Shown: positions 8,585 through 17,825, counted from the stretch's first letter. The stretch is 64,000 nt of DNA from JAFGRU01 sp016934985 (GCA_963665045.2 CAXXJQ010000006.1:310001-374000); one strand, 5' to 3'. Numbers and translations are program-made. Notes: generated from the letters alone by a model not told the origin.

Positions 8585-8815
8585 ATGGCGGAAAGCACAA
8601 AAAGACAGGCATGCGTAGCGTTTACGGTTCTCTTTATCATGCTGGCGGCCATTGCCTATTTTTTGTACTGGGTCAAACCGGTGGTCAAGATCGTACCTGT
8701 CGACCAGGCTCAACAAAGTGTTGAAGCAGAAAGGCGCTCCAAAGAGTTGGAGGCAAAACTTCTGAAATCGATGGAGGACAAGCCCCCTGCCCAATCTGGT
8801 GCCGCAGAAAAGTGA
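8585..8815 (+). CDS. small membrane protein of unknown function
   Basis: A protein of 76 residues from the ATG at 8585, with one hydrophobic helix near the N-terminus (FTVLFIMLAAIAYFLYWV) and a charged C-terminal tail that looks helical. The open frame extends upstream to a TTG at 8510 and an ATG at 8528, but the ATG at 8585 has GAGGA ten bases upstream, while the others have no ribosome site. No family is recognised. The next gene starts 89 nt downstream and also encodes a membrane protein, so they may be cotranscribed. Confidence 0.45.
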   Translation: MAESTKRQACVAFTVLFIMLAAIAYFLYWVKPVVKIVPVDQAQQSVEAERRSKELEAKLLKSMEDKPPAQSGAAEK

Positions 8816-8904
8816 GTTGTGTTCGTTTGCTTGAAATCTAAGAAACATTCGCAGTCACGATATTTTAGAAGTAATCACAAATAAATTTTTGTCAGGGCAT
8901 TTTC

Positions 8905-9429
8905 ATGGAAAATAACGCCAGCGCGGAATCCAAAACCGAAGTAACCACGAAAGAAGCCTGTGCTAAATGCGGAAAAATAAGAACAGCCTCTCCGGCCAGG
9001 TTCTACTTTGGCGGTGAATTTCAGGAGGACGATCAGTCCGAACTGGGAAAAATCATGAACCGCAAACGGACTTTTTATAAAGTCAAAGCATCGGAAGAGC
9101 TGCTTATCTGTGACGTCTGCCTGAAAAAATATAAATATATCAGGCTTGTTCCCTACGCTGTTACCGGCCTGTTCTGCCTAGGCGCCTTTGCCAAAACAAC
9201 CATTATCTTTGTTAACAGTTTTGCTGCCGAGATGGACCCCATTCCACTTCCGTTCATGGCGTTTTTCCTTTACGGCGCTTCAGTCATGGCCTATAAATTC
9301 AGCAATCTTCTCAATGACGACGTTCTCAGAGATAAAATTGCTATCGACTTGAAAAAGCCTTCTATTGGCCGCGGCTTTCGATTTTTCACTCAGGCGGAGC
9401 ATGCAAAGTTCAAGGTGAAGCAAAAATAG
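8905..9429 (+). CDS. membrane protein with cysteine pairs
   Basis: A 174-residue hypothetical protein. Two Cys pairs, CAKC (~19-22) and CDVC (~69-72), could bind a metal in the N-terminal half. Two hydrophobic helices follow at about 82-104 (YAVTGLFCLGAFAKTTIIFV) and 109-128 (PLPFMAFFLYGASVMAYKF). The C-terminus is short and basic. No named family is recognised. A strong intrinsic terminator follows at 9471, so the gene closes its transcription unit before hisC. Confidence 0.55.
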   Translation: MENNASAESKTEVTTKEACAKCGKIRTASPARFYFGGEFQEDDQSELGKIMNRKRTFYKVKASEELLICDVCLKKYKYIRLVPYAVTGLFCLGAFAKTTIIFVNSFAAEMDPIPLPFMAFFLYGASVMAYKFSNLLNDDVLRDKIAIDLKKPSIGRGFRFFTQAEHAKFKVKQK

Positions 9430-9470
9430 CCACTGCTTCTTGCCCCGTCAGGGTGATATCCGCAACAGGA

Positions 9471-9497
9471 AAACTCCACCAACGGGTGGAGTTTTTT
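9471..9497 (+). terminator. intrinsic terminator
   Basis: AAACTCCACC, an AACG loop, GGTGGAGTTT and a T run. It separates the membrane-protein pair from hisC. Confidence 0.85.
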
Positions 9498-9600
9498 AAT
9501 GGTTTTTCCGCCGGAGATTTTAAATCGCGGCGGTCCAGAAAAAAGTGCAGCCTTTAGCCCCAAAAAAATTCCATCTGTACGCCATGCCCGGAGAACCAAA

Positions 9601-10644
9601 ATGAATCAACTTCGCAGCAATATTGCCGAAATGGCTGCTTACGTTCCAGGCTTCCAGCCCGAAAACGTCAGCGCTTTCATCAAGTTGAACACCAACGAAA
9701 ATCCCTATCCCCCGTCCCCGGCAGTAATCCAGGCCATCCAGCAGGAAGCGGGGGACAGGCTGCGGCAATATCCGGATGCGAAAGGCATGGCGCCTCGGCT
9801 GGAAGCAGCCAGGATTTACGGTTTCGATCCTTCCTGGATCATTATGGCCAACGGCTCGGACGAGGTCCTCAACAACCTCATTCGCTGTTTCGCCGCCGAA
9901 GGGGAGGAAGTTGGTTACGTCCACCCTTCCTATTCCTACTACCAGACCCTGGTCCAGATCCAGGGGGCACGGGTACGAACCTTTCAACTTTCCACAAACC
10001 TGAAATTTGAAGACTCGCCGGAAAACTTCCGCGGTAAGATTTTCTTTCTTACTAACCCGCACGCCCCTTTCGGCTTTTCCTTTTCGGCGGACTTCATTGA
10101 AAATCTGGCCCAAACACTATCAGGCATTCTGGTAATCGACGAAGCCTACGTCGACTTCGCCGAGGACAATTCCTTGGCGTTGGTCCGTCGTTATGAAAAT
10201 GTGGTGGTCACCCGCACCTTTTCCAAAAGCTACTCCCTGGCTGGAATGCGCATCGGTCTGGCCATCGCCCGACCGGAAATCATCCAGGCCCTGGACAAGG
10301 TCAGGGATCATTATAATCTCGACCGCCTGGCTCAGGCGGCAGCCACGGCAAGCCTGAGGGATCAGGATTATTTCCGGGCCTGTGTCGAGAAAATACGCGC
10401 TACTCGGGAGTGGTTCTCATCGCAGCTTCGCGAACTCGGTTTCAGCGTCATCCCGTCCCAAAGCAACTTTGTTTTTGCCGTTCCACAAGACCGGGACGGC
10501 AAACGAATCCACGATCGCCTATACCAGCAGAAAATTCTGGTTCGCTATTTTTCTGATCCTCTTTTGAAACATGGGGTGAGGATATCCATCGGCACGCAAG
10601 CCGAAATGGAGAAAACCGTCAAGGCCCTGCAAGACGTGGGATAA
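9601..10644 (+). CDS. hisC: histidinol-phosphate aminotransferase
   Basis: A 347-residue PLP-dependent class I/II aminotransferase. It converts imidazole acetol phosphate and glutamate to L-histidinol phosphate in histidine biosynthesis. Family features: LNTNENPYPPSP near the N-terminus, NGSDEVL (phosphate-binding loop region), VIDEAYVDF (Asp contacting the PLP ring) and TRTFSKSYSLAGMRIG, which carries the Schiff-base lysine. The ATG at 9601 is preferred over an upstream GTG-type frame opening because GGAGA lies eight bases before it and the encoded N-terminus matches the family. The stop is 4 nt before mutY, so the two genes are coupled. No other his genes are in the window. Confidence 0.92.
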   Translation: MNQLRSNIAEMAAYVPGFQPENVSAFIKLNTNENPYPPSPAVIQAIQQEAGDRLRQYPDAKGMAPRLEAARIYGFDPSWIIMANGSDEVLNNLIRCFAAEGEEVGYVHPSYSYYQTLVQIQGARVRTFQLSTNLKFEDSPENFRGKIFFLTNPHAPFGFSFSADFIENLAQTLSGILVIDEAYVDFAEDNSLALVRRYENVVVTRTFSKSYSLAGMRIGLAIARPEIIQALDKVRDHYNLDRLAQAAATASLRDQDYFRACVEKIRATREWFSSQLRELGFSVIPSQSNFVFAVPQDRDGKRIHDRLYQQKILVRYFSDPLLKHGVRISIGTQAEMEKTVKALQDVG

Positions 10645-10648
10645 GCGA

Positions 10649-11761
10649 ATGACACCCCTCCCCGTCGAAGAGAGTGCGCCGCTGGATGGCGGTTTTGCGG
10701 AAAAACTCCTGCAATGGTACGGTCTGGAGGGACGGGATCTTCCATGGCGAAACACCCGCGATCCTTTCCGGATCTGGATCTCGGAAATCATGCTCCAACA
10801 GACCGGGGTGGAAACCGTCATCCCTTATTATGAAAAATTTTTGGCCCGTTTCCCGGATATCGTATCTCTCGCCAACGCCGACATCGATGAGGTCATCGCT
10901 CTCTGGGCCGGTCTCGGTTATTATTCGCGGGCGCGCAACCTCCATGCTGCCGCCGTCATGGTCAAAAACCGTTTTGAGGGTAGTCTGCCGAAAAACCTTG
11001 ATGACCTGATGTCATTGCCGGGCATCGGCCGCTCGACTGCGGGTGCCATTCTTGCCATCGCTTTCGATCAGAAGACCCCGATTCTTGACGGCAATGTGCG
11101 CCGTATTCTTTGCCGCATCTTTGCCGTTGAAGAAGATCCACGCCGGCCGGCTATTGAAAAAAAACTCTGGCAGTGGGCGGACGCTCTGACATCCGAAAAA
11201 CGTCCCCATGACTACAGCCAGGCGATCATGGACCTCGGCGCAACCCTCTGCACCCCCCGTCACCCGGCCTGCGACAGATGCCCGGTTGCGGCCTGCTGCC
11301 GCGCCCGTCAGCTTGGCAAAGCAGCTGAGTTGCCGGTGCGAAAGCAGAAAAAAACACTCCCGCAACGCCGCGAAGTGGTCCTGCTCCTGTCGCAACAGGG
11401 ACGTCTTCTAGTGCGCAAACGCCCCTATGGGGGAATGCTGGGAGGATTATGGGAATTCCCCAGCTTGATTCGGGAGGGAAAAGAAAACTCAGCTGAGGTC
11501 GCTGCCAAACTTCTCGCCGCCCTCGACGCTGAAGGAACCCTCGAAAAGTGGGGTAAAAGCCGGCATACATACAGTCATTTTCACCTCGAATCTGAAGTTT
11601 TTTTTGCCGAGGTCAAAACCCGTAGCCAACGCATCCGCGAAAGTAACCAGACCTGGCTGCCCTCATCAGAGATTGCAGCCCTAGCCGTGCACGGTGCCCA
11701 TAAAAAGGTGTTTCGCCTGTTGCAGGAAAAAACGGCCAAGAACGGATTTTTGCAAAAGTGA
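10649..11761 (+). CDS. mutY: A/G-specific adenine glycosylase
   Basis: A 370-residue DNA repair glycosylase that removes adenine mispaired with 8-oxoguanine. The HhH-GPD core shows LPGIGRSTAGAIL (helix-hairpin-helix) followed by ILDGNVRRILCR with the catalytic Asp, and the N-terminal ISEIMLQQTGVETVIPYY segment with the catalytic Glu. The 4Fe-4S cluster cysteines appear as C-X6-C-X2-C-X5-C in CTPRHPACDRCPVAACC. The C-terminal ~130 residues form the NUDIX-like 8-oxoG recognition domain (GGMLGGLWEFPSL). Length matches the family. It follows hisC by 4 nt. Confidence 0.95.
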   Translation: MTPLPVEESAPLDGGFAEKLLQWYGLEGRDLPWRNTRDPFRIWISEIMLQQTGVETVIPYYEKFLARFPDIVSLANADIDEVIALWAGLGYYSRARNLHAAAVMVKNRFEGSLPKNLDDLMSLPGIGRSTAGAILAIAFDQKTPILDGNVRRILCRIFAVEEDPRRPAIEKKLWQWADALTSEKRPHDYSQAIMDLGATLCTPRHPACDRCPVAACCRARQLGKAAELPVRKQKKTLPQRREVVLLLSQQGRLLVRKRPYGGMLGGLWEFPSLIREGKENSAEVAAKLLAALDAEGTLEKWGKSRHTYSHFHLESEVFFAEVKTRSQRIRESNQTWLPSSEIAALAVHGAHKKVFRLLQEKTAKNGFLQK

Positions 11762-11874
11762 ACAGGAAAAACGGAAGATCAGTCGAAAGCTTTTAACAAT
11801 ATTGTTCAATCAATCAATTTGACAGCAAATCCACTATTCCACCCAGAAGGGGCTTGGGAACACCTTAAATCGAT

Positions 11875-12756
11875 ATGACGGACACACACCTGAAAATGAT
11901 TGATACCCCGGAGGCCCTTCTCGACTTCACACATGAAATCGAGGGTGAAAAAGTCCTGGCCATAGACCTCGAAGCAGACTCCTTCCACTGCTATACTGCC
12001 CAGGTCTGTCTCCTCCAGGTCGCCACACCCCGCTATACAACCCTCATCGATCCGCTTCGCCTCCCTGACCTTGCCCCCCTCAAAAAGGTCCTGGAAAATC
12101 CCGAAGTGCGAAAAATATTTCACGCTGCCGATTACGACGTGCGCTGTCTGCATCGCGACTTCGGCATTGCGGTTTGCAATATCTTTGACACCATGACGGG
12201 ATGCAAACTGCTGGGGGAAAAGCGCCTCGGGCTGGCGGACCTGCTACGCGAACATTTCGGCGTAGAACTCGACAAACGCTTCCAGTGCGCCAACTGGTCA
12301 ATCCGCCCCCTGCCCGAGGACATGCTTCACTACGCCGCCGAGGACACCCGCTATCTCCACCGGCTGGCGGATATTATTGAAAATCGCCTGAAAAAGAAGG
12401 AACGGCTTTCCTGGGCACTGGAAGAATTCGCCCTCCTTGAGTTGGTACGGCATAACAACACCGCCGACCAACTTGTACACTCCATCCGGGAAGCGGCCAA
12501 GTTTAACAGCCGTCAACTCGCCGCTTTGGAAAGACTGCTCAACTGGCGCGACAACGAAGCCCGCGCGCGCCACCGACGCTACTTCCAGATTATCAGCACC
12601 CGGGAACTGGCTGCCATCGCCGGAGCTCTTCCCAAAACACCTGAAGACCTCGCCAAAGGCACCTGCATCTCAGCCCGCTTGCTGAAACGTCACGGCAGCG
12701 AAATTTTTAAAATTGTCGAAGACATCCGGCAGCTTCCCAAAAGAAGAACTCCCTGA
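11875..12756 (+). CDS. rnd: ribonuclease D, catalytic part (frameshifted)
   Basis: A 3'-5' exoribonuclease of the DEDDy family that trims tRNA precursors. The exonuclease motifs are intact: AIDLEADSFHCY (Asp/Glu), FHAADYDVRCLH (Asp) and YAAEDTRYLHRL (Tyr and Asp). The first HRDC domain follows at ~210-285. The frame then stops early with LPKRRTP, while the second HRDC domain continues one base later in another frame (to 13021). The join lies at an AAAA run near 12738-12741: removing one A gives LPKEELPERP. RNase D is normally ~370-385 residues, as the two frames together would be. ATG 11875 has no strong ribosome site. Confidence 0.85.
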   Translation: MTDTHLKMIDTPEALLDFTHEIEGEKVLAIDLEADSFHCYTAQVCLLQVATPRYTTLIDPLRLPDLAPLKKVLENPEVRKIFHAADYDVRCLHRDFGIAVCNIFDTMTGCKLLGEKRLGLADLLREHFGVELDKRFQCANWSIRPLPEDMLHYAAEDTRYLHRLADIIENRLKKKERLSWALEEFALLELVRHNNTADQLVHSIREAAKFNSRQLAALERLLNWRDNEARARHRRYFQIISTRELAAIAGALPKTPEDLAKGTCISARLLKRHGSEIFKIVEDIRQLPKRRTP

Positions 12757-13021
12757 GCGGCCCAAAGTCGAACGCCGCTCCCGCAACACCATATCCAATC
12801 GCCTCATCAAGGAACTCAAAGCCTGGCGCAAGGAAGCCGCCGAAGGGCTCGAACTGAATCCCGGAACCCTCATCAACAACACCCTCCTCGAAGACATCAC
12901 CCGCCGTAAACCAACCACCCTGAAAACCCTGGAAAGGGTTCCCGGCATAAAGAAATGGCAACTGGAAACCATTGGGGCGCCAATTATTACCTTGGTAAGT
13001 GAACACCTGGCAAAAAATTAA
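12713..13021 (+). pseudogene. rnd: C-terminal HRDC part of rnd in shifted frame
   Basis: The reading frame encoding the second HRDC domain of RNase D. It overlaps the end of the upstream frame and is offset by +1. It includes GLELNPGTLINNTLLEDITR and ERVPGIKKWQLETIG, both typical of HRDC repeats. On its own it has no ribosome site and starts mid-domain, so it is the downstream half of a broken or misread gene rather than an independent one. Confidence 0.75.
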
Positions 13022-13046
13022 AGCCTCCACTTTTTGTGGAGGCTTT
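13020..13046. terminator. bidirectional terminator between rnd and fumC
   Basis: AAAGCCTCCAC, loop TTTTT, GTGGAGGCTTT. Stem flanked by A and T runs, so it can act on both strands and suits the convergent rnd and fumC genes. Confidence 0.85.
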
Positions 13047-13128
13047 AATCTACTCAGGAAAAACCTGGCGGCCACCTTCGAATCTCAAAAAGCAGCGCGC
13101 AGTTCTCAAACAAGACTCTTTTCCATCC

Positions 13129-14526
13129 CTACTTGTTGATACCTGGCTCGGTCATTGCCCGGATATCGAGCACTTCCTCCAACTTGTCATCGGCCAGGAT
13201 ACCTTTCTCGCGTACCAGCTCACGAATAGTTTTGCCGGTCTTGTAAGCTTCCTTGGCGACCTCGGCGGCCTGGTCGTAACCGATGACCGGAGCCAGAGGC
13301 GTAGCCAGCATCAGGCTCTGCTCAACCAGTTTTCCGATAGTTTCCCGGTCAGCTTCGAGATGGCGGACACAACGCTCGGTGAATTGTTTGACGCAATTGG
13401 ACATGATCCTGATGGAAGAAAGAACATTGTGGATCATAACCGGGATCATAACATTCAGCTCGAAATTTCCCGACAACCCGCCCACGGAAACCGCAGCGTC
13501 GTTGCCGATCACCTGCGCGCAAACCTGCATCAGGCTCTCGACCATGACCGGGTTGACCTTGCCCGGCATGATGGAGCTTCCCGGCTGGACCGGGGGCAGT
13601 TTCAGCTCACCCAGACCACAGCGCGGTCCGCTGCCGAGAAAACGGATATCGTTGCCGATCTTGTAGAGGGAACACGCACAGGTTTTTAAAGCGCCGCTGG
13701 CTTGCACCAGGGCATCGCGAGCCCCCTGGGCCTCGAAATGGTTTACCGCCTCACGGAATTCGATATCTGTGGCATCGGCAATACGGCCGACCACGCGACG
13801 GGAAAATTCCGGATGGAGTGTTGATGCCCGTGCCCACTGCCGTCCCTCCCAGCGGGAGTTCCTTGAGCCCTTCCTTGGCGCTTTCAATACGGCGGATACT
13901 CAGGGCAACCTGACGGGCATAACCGGAAAAAACCTGCCCGAGACGGACCGGGGTGGCATCCTGAAGATGGGTACGGCCGATCTTGACGATATCGTCAAAA
14001 GCAACCGCTTTCTCACCCAAAGCCTCCTGAAGATCAAACAGAGGCGGGAATGAGAGAATACTTAATCTCCACAGCGGCGGAAATGTTGGATGCCGTCGGA
14101 ATGACATCGTTGCTCGACTGGCCGAAATTGACGTGGTCGTTGGGATGGATCGCCTTGCCCGTGGTATCTCCCATGATCTGCTTGGCCCGGTTGGCGACAA
14201 CCTCGTTGGTGTTCATGTTGGTGCTGGTACCTGAACCGGTCTGGTAGATATCAACAACAAAATGTTCATCCAGTTTACCGTCGATAACCTCCTGGGCGGC
14301 CTGCTGGATCGCCTGTCCCTTTTCGGCATCCACCAAACCCAGCTCAGCATTGACCGCGGCAGCGTTTTTTTTTGATCAAGCCCAGGGCGCGGATAAAAGG
14401 GCGCGGGAATCCGACTCCGGAAACAGGGAAGTTGGCAACTGCACGAGCGGTCTGCGCAGCATAAAGAACATCTTCCGGAACCTGCATTTCACCCATGGAA
14501 TCTTTTTCAATACGCATCTTCGTCAT
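13129..14526 (-). pseudogene. fumC: class II fumarase with three frameshifts
   Basis: The minus strand encodes a complete class II fumarate hydratase, but in four pieces. The N-terminal piece begins at ATG 14526 behind AGGAGAG. It shifts at a run of nine T (14365-14373 on the plus strand), where eight would give LIKKNAAAVNAE. A second shift is near 14047-14053, after EIKYSLIP. A third is near 13815, between GTGINT and HPEFSRRVV. The piece ending at 13129 carries GSSIMPGKVNPV, the fumarase/aspartase signature. Each shift equals one extra base, and removing them leaves about 464 residues, the normal length. Sequence is conserved throughout, so the lesions are very recent or are sequencing errors. 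Confidence 0.85.
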
Positions 14527-14587
14527 GTCTCTCTCCTTGCAAAAACGGCTTAAAACAAAATATTGTAAATAATCAAAGCATTGGATT

Positions 14588-14650
14588 CGTGGCCGCCCAT
14601 GGATGGGTTAATACAGCCCTGGGAAGGTACGGTACAAGGCCACGATCAGC
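14588..14650 (+). repeat. degenerate copy of dispersed palindromic repeat
   Basis: GCCGCCCATGGATGGGTTAA and the following CCCTGGGAAGG resemble the core of the ~140-bp repeats at 40978, 47788 and 55312, but only part is preserved. The gene-free stretch 14527-15061 holds this, the palindromic element at 14778 and nothing else I recognise. Confidence 0.4.
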
Positions 14651-14777
14651 AGGGCAAACACTCATTTTGAAATATTTTAAAACAGTGTTTTATTACAATA
14701 CTGGTTTCTCATCAACTCTTCAACAGAGAAATCCCGTTTTTTAACCCCAACAAACCAAACATGCCGAATAACCCGGT

Positions 14778-14946
14778 CCAGGAGTCTGTCGGTCTTGGGG
14801 GACCGCAACGGAAAAAAGGAAAATCGAGGGCAGATTTTCGCAAATTTGAGAGCGAATAGCAGGGCTATCTATCGAAATTTTGCGGAAATATGGACCGTTT
14901 TACCTTTTTCGCAGTAAATTCATTCCAAAGTCCGATAGACTCCCGG
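14778..14946. repeat. MITE-like palindromic element
   Basis: About 169 bp bounded by imperfect inverted repeats: CCAGGAGTCTGTCGG at the left and CCGATAGACTCCCGG at the right. The interior is also self-complementary: TTTTCGCAAATTT ... AAATTTTGCGGAAA, with AATAGC/GGCTAT inside. No reading frame is supported. The right-end sequence recurs at about 36541-36571 (ATTCATTCCCAAATCCGACA...), upstream of rhlE. It is probably a non-autonomous transposon remnant. Confidence 0.5.
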
Positions 14947-15061
14947 ACAAACAACAAAGGCAATGGTTTACTGAACGGCATAATTATATTAGAATCATTG
15001 AACTTCTGTTAAACATTCCATTCAATATTTTCCACCCCCGCCTCACAGAAGAGAGGAAAAG

Positions 15062-15646
15062 ATGAAAAACCTGGCTAATTTCCTTTTTGAGGTCGGCATG
15101 CTCAAAAGGACTCCGCGAAGCGGCTTTCAATTTCTCGGCTCGGGTTCCGAATCCGTGGCCGAACATCTCTACCGCTCCACCATCATCGGCTTCACCCTCG
15201 CCAAACTCGACGGCCAGGTCGATACCGAAAAGGTCCTCAAGCTCTGCCTCTTCCACGACATTCCCGAAGCCCGCACGGGCGACATGAACTACGTTAACAA
15301 GAAATACGTCCGTGTCGACGAAAAAAAAGCCGTGGATGACCTCGCCGCCACTCTTCCCTTCGGTACCGAGTACCGGGAAACGCTGGAAGAGTTCGACAAA
15401 GTCACGAGCCGGGAATCTCTCATCGCCCACGACGCCGACCAACTGGAGATGATTCTCGCTCTTAAAGAATACAAGGATTTAGGCAACCGCAATGCCGAAG
15501 AATGGTTCCCCTTCGCGGTCCGCCGCCTGAAAACGCCCGCCGCCAAAGAACTCGCCGACACCATCTGGAAAACCGATTCGACCCGCTGGTGGTTCGACAA
15601 TGACAGCGACTGGTGGGTCAACGGCACAAAAGTGAAAAAAGACTGA
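15062..15646 (+). CDS. HD-domain phosphohydrolase (YfbR/HDDC2-like)
   Basis: A 194-residue metal-dependent HD hydrolase. The motifs are VAEHLYRST (His), FHDIPEARTGD (His-Asp pair plus Glu) and AHDADQLEM (Asp). This arrangement is that of the YfbR/HDDC2 group, which dephosphorylates deoxynucleoside 5'-monophosphates. Substrate here is inferred only. The ATG at 15062 follows AGAGGAAAAG closely. It precedes serS by 55 nt and may share its transcript. Confidence 0.75.
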   Translation: MKNLANFLFEVGMLKRTPRSGFQFLGSGSESVAEHLYRSTIIGFTLAKLDGQVDTEKVLKLCLFHDIPEARTGDMNYVNKKYVRVDEKKAVDDLAATLPFGTEYRETLEEFDKVTSRESLIAHDADQLEMILALKEYKDLGNRNAEEWFPFAVRRLKTPAAKELADTIWKTDSTRWWFDNDSDWWVNGTKVKKD

Positions 15647-15701
15647 TCAATTAAATGTTATTATATTAACAACAGAATTTCATCCCCCAAAAGGTTTCCA
15701 C

Positions 15702-16973
15702 ATGCTCGATCCAAAATTTATCCGTGACAATCCCGATGCGGTCCAGGCCGCATTGAAAAGCCGCAACACCGAGATCGATTTCACCACCTTTTCAACCCTC
15801 GATGAAAAAAGACGGGCGCTTCTCAATCAATCCGAAACCCTCAAGGCGGAAAAGAACAAGGTCTCCGCCATTATCGGCAAAACCAAGGACAAGAGCCAGG
15901 TTCAGGATGAAATCGCCCGCATGAAAGGGGTTTCCCAGGAGATCAAGACGCTGGACGAAGAGTTGAAAGCTCTGGAGGACGAGGTTCAGGACTTTCTCCT
16001 CAACCTCCCCAATATGCCCGAGGAGGGCTGCCCAAAAGGCGCCGGTGAAGAAGACAACGTTGAAATCCGCCGCTGGGGGGCTATTCCGACTTTCGACTTT
16101 ACCCCCAAGCCGCACTGGGACATCGGCGAGGACCTCGGCATCCTCGATTTTGAAAATGCCGGCAAGATCGCCGGGGCGCGCTTTGTCATCTACCGCTCGG
16201 CAGGAGCGCAACTGGAACGAGCCCTCATCAACTTCATGCTCGACCTGCATACCGGCGAACACGGTTACACCGAAATTATCCCGCCTCTCCTGGTCAACAG
16301 GGACACCATGACCGGCACCGGGCAGCTCCCCAAATTCGAAGAAGACCTGTTTCATACGGACAGCCCCGACTTTTTCCTCATTCCCACCGCTGAAGTCCCC
16401 CTCACCAACATCAACCGCGGGGACATTCTGGCGGCCGAGGATCTGCCCGTCTATTTCACCGCCTACACCCCCTGCTTCCGCAAGGAAGCCGGTTCCCACG
16501 GTAAAGATACGCGAGGGCTCATCCGCCAGCACCAGTTCAACAAGGTGGAACTGGTCAAATACACCCTCCCCGAGAATTCAGGCCAGGAGCTCGAAAAACT
16601 CCTCGCCAACGCGGAGACCGTTCTTCAGCGCCTCGGCCTCCCCTACCGGGTTGTCGACCTCTGCACCGGAGACATCGGCTTCTCCGCAGCGCGCACCTTC
16701 GATATTGAGGTCTGGCTGCCGGGTCAGGATACTTACCGCGAAATTTCATCCTGCTCCAACTGCCGGGATTTCCAGGCCCGCCGCGCCCGTATTCGCTTCC
16801 GCCGCGAGCAAGGCGCCAAACCGGAACTGCTCCACACCCTCAACGGTTCGGGGCTGGCCGTCGGCAGGACCCTGATCGCGATACTCGAAAACTACCAACA
16901 GGAGGACGGCTCGGTCATCATCCCCGAAGCCCTCCGGCCCTACATGCGTGGCCTGGAAAAGATCACAAAATGA
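15702..16973 (+). CDS. serS: seryl-tRNA synthetase
   Basis: A 423-residue class II synthetase that charges tRNA-Ser. The N-terminal ~110 residues form the long antiparallel coiled coil that grips the tRNA long arm. Class II motif 2 appears as FRKEAGSHGKDTRGLIRQHQ, and motif 3 as GSGLAVGRTLIAILENYQ. Length is normal. Two tRNA-Ser genes (TGA and GCT anticodons) lie 230 and 520 nt downstream on the same strand, an unusual but sensible grouping of enzyme and substrates. Confidence 0.97.
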   Translation: MLDPKFIRDNPDAVQAALKSRNTEIDFTTFSTLDEKRRALLNQSETLKAEKNKVSAIIGKTKDKSQVQDEIARMKGVSQEIKTLDEELKALEDEVQDFLLNLPNMPEEGCPKGAGEEDNVEIRRWGAIPTFDFTPKPHWDIGEDLGILDFENAGKIAGARFVIYRSAGAQLERALINFMLDLHTGEHGYTEIIPPLLVNRDTMTGTGQLPKFEEDLFHTDSPDFFLIPTAEVPLTNINRGDILAAEDLPVYFTAYTPCFRKEAGSHGKDTRGLIRQHQFNKVELVKYTLPENSGQELEKLLANAETVLQRLGLPYRVVDLCTGDIGFSAARTFDIEVWLPGQDTYREISSCSNCRDFQARRARIRFRREQGAKPELLHTLNGSGLAVGRTLIAILENYQQEDGSVIIPEALRPYMRGLEKITK

Positions 16974-17202
16974 CAAAGTTTGCTGCCAACGGTTTTCGAC
17001 AGGACATCGTCAGCCTCGGCAACGTAAATCAAGCTTGAAATTAGCACCGCGATTTGGTAAACATTAGAACTCTGTCGGGTTGGAAAAATACCGGCTATCC
17101 ACAAGAGAAATTGCCATGCTCCCAAAAACCGGAGGCTGGCTGTGATACTGCCCGGAGCACTTCAGGTCCGCAGAGAGAGGTTGAAAAACCGGGAAAATCT
17201 TC

Positions 17203-17288
17203 GGAGGAGTGGCCGAGTGGCTTAAGGCGGCGGTCTTGAAAACCGTTGTACGAAAGTACCGTGGGTTCGAATCCTACCTCCTCCGCCA
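17203..17288 (+). tRNA. tRNA-Ser (anticodon TGA)
   Basis: An 86-nt class II tRNA. The acceptor stem pairs GGAGGAG with CTCCTCC, with encoded GCCA. The anticodon loop is CTTGAAA, giving TGA. A variable arm (TTGTACGAAAGTACC) and the T loop GGTTCGAATCC are clear. The T-arm/acceptor 3' end is copied again at the end of the repeat at 17312-17445. Confidence 0.97.
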
Positions 17289-17311
17289 TCGAAATTTACT
17301 GTTGCTTGGCA

Positions 17312-17445
17312 GGATTCGAAGCGCAACGAGCGCTGCCGGCGGCAGATGAGCGGACAGGACGTCCGCGTAAGCGAGTGGAGGGGAGCCGATGCCGGAGGTG
17401 ACAGGAAGTCACCGACAAAGTGGGCGAATCCTACCTCCTCCGCCA
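17312..17445 (+). ncRNA. RtT-type element after tRNA-Ser(TGA)
   Basis: A 134-nt element beginning GGATTCGAAGCG and ending with the sequence GGGCGAATCC plus TACCTCCTCCGCCA, a copy of the 3' end of the tRNA just upstream. The interior is GC-rich and rich in short hairpins, for example GGACGTCC. It has the same body as the element at 17602 but a different tail, each matching its own tRNA. This is the arrangement of RtT elements known from the E. coli tyrT operon; the family name is inferred from architecture. Confidence 0.65.
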
Positions 17446-17492
17446 TTTAAAATTTGCAAAAACGCTCTTTATACAAACAGATAGTGAAAAAC

Positions 17493-17582
<90 letters not shown>

Positions 17583-17601
17583 GTTAAAAACAGGGTTTCA
17601 G

Positions 17602-17735
17602 GGATTCGAAGCGGAGCGAGCGCTGCCGGTGACAGATAAGCGGGCAGGACGTCCGCGGAAGCAAGCGTAGGGGAGCCGACGCCGGAGGTGACAGGAAGTC
17701 ACCGACAGAGTGGGCGAATCCCTCCCTCTCCGCCA
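17602..17735 (+). ncRNA. RtT-type element after tRNA-Ser(GCT)
   Basis: A 134-nt near-copy of the element at 17312, starting GGATTCGAAGCGGAGCGAGC. Its tail, GCGAATCCCTCCCTCTCCGC plus CA, copies the 3' end of tRNA-Ser(GCT), not that of tRNA-Ser(TGA). The preceding 18 nt (GTTAAAAACAGGGTTTCA) are repeated after it, before the truncated copy. Confidence 0.65.
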
Positions 17736-17762
17736 GTTAAAAACAGGGTTTCAGGGTTTCAG

Positions 17763-17825
17763 GGATTCGAAGCGGAGCGAGCGCTGCCGGTGACAGAGAG
17801 TGGGCAAATCCTTTTCTCTTCGCTA
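17763..17825 (+). repeat. internally deleted RtT-type copy
   Basis: Starts GGATTCGAAGCGGAGCGAGC like the full copies, jumps from GCCGGTGACAGA to GAGTGGGCAAATCC (the middle ~70 nt are missing) and ends in a decayed tRNA-like tail, CTTTTCTCTTCGCTA. No tRNA remains to match it. Confidence 0.6.

Noticed and set aside
12738..12746. Programmed frameshift in rnd
   Set aside because: The run does not fit an in-phase X-XXY-YYZ slippery site and the required shift is +1; simple insertion is more likely, especially with three similar lesions in fumC next door.
13036..14553. Plus-strand open frames opposite fumC
   Set aside because: They are shadows; the minus strand encodes clear fumarase sequence in all parts.
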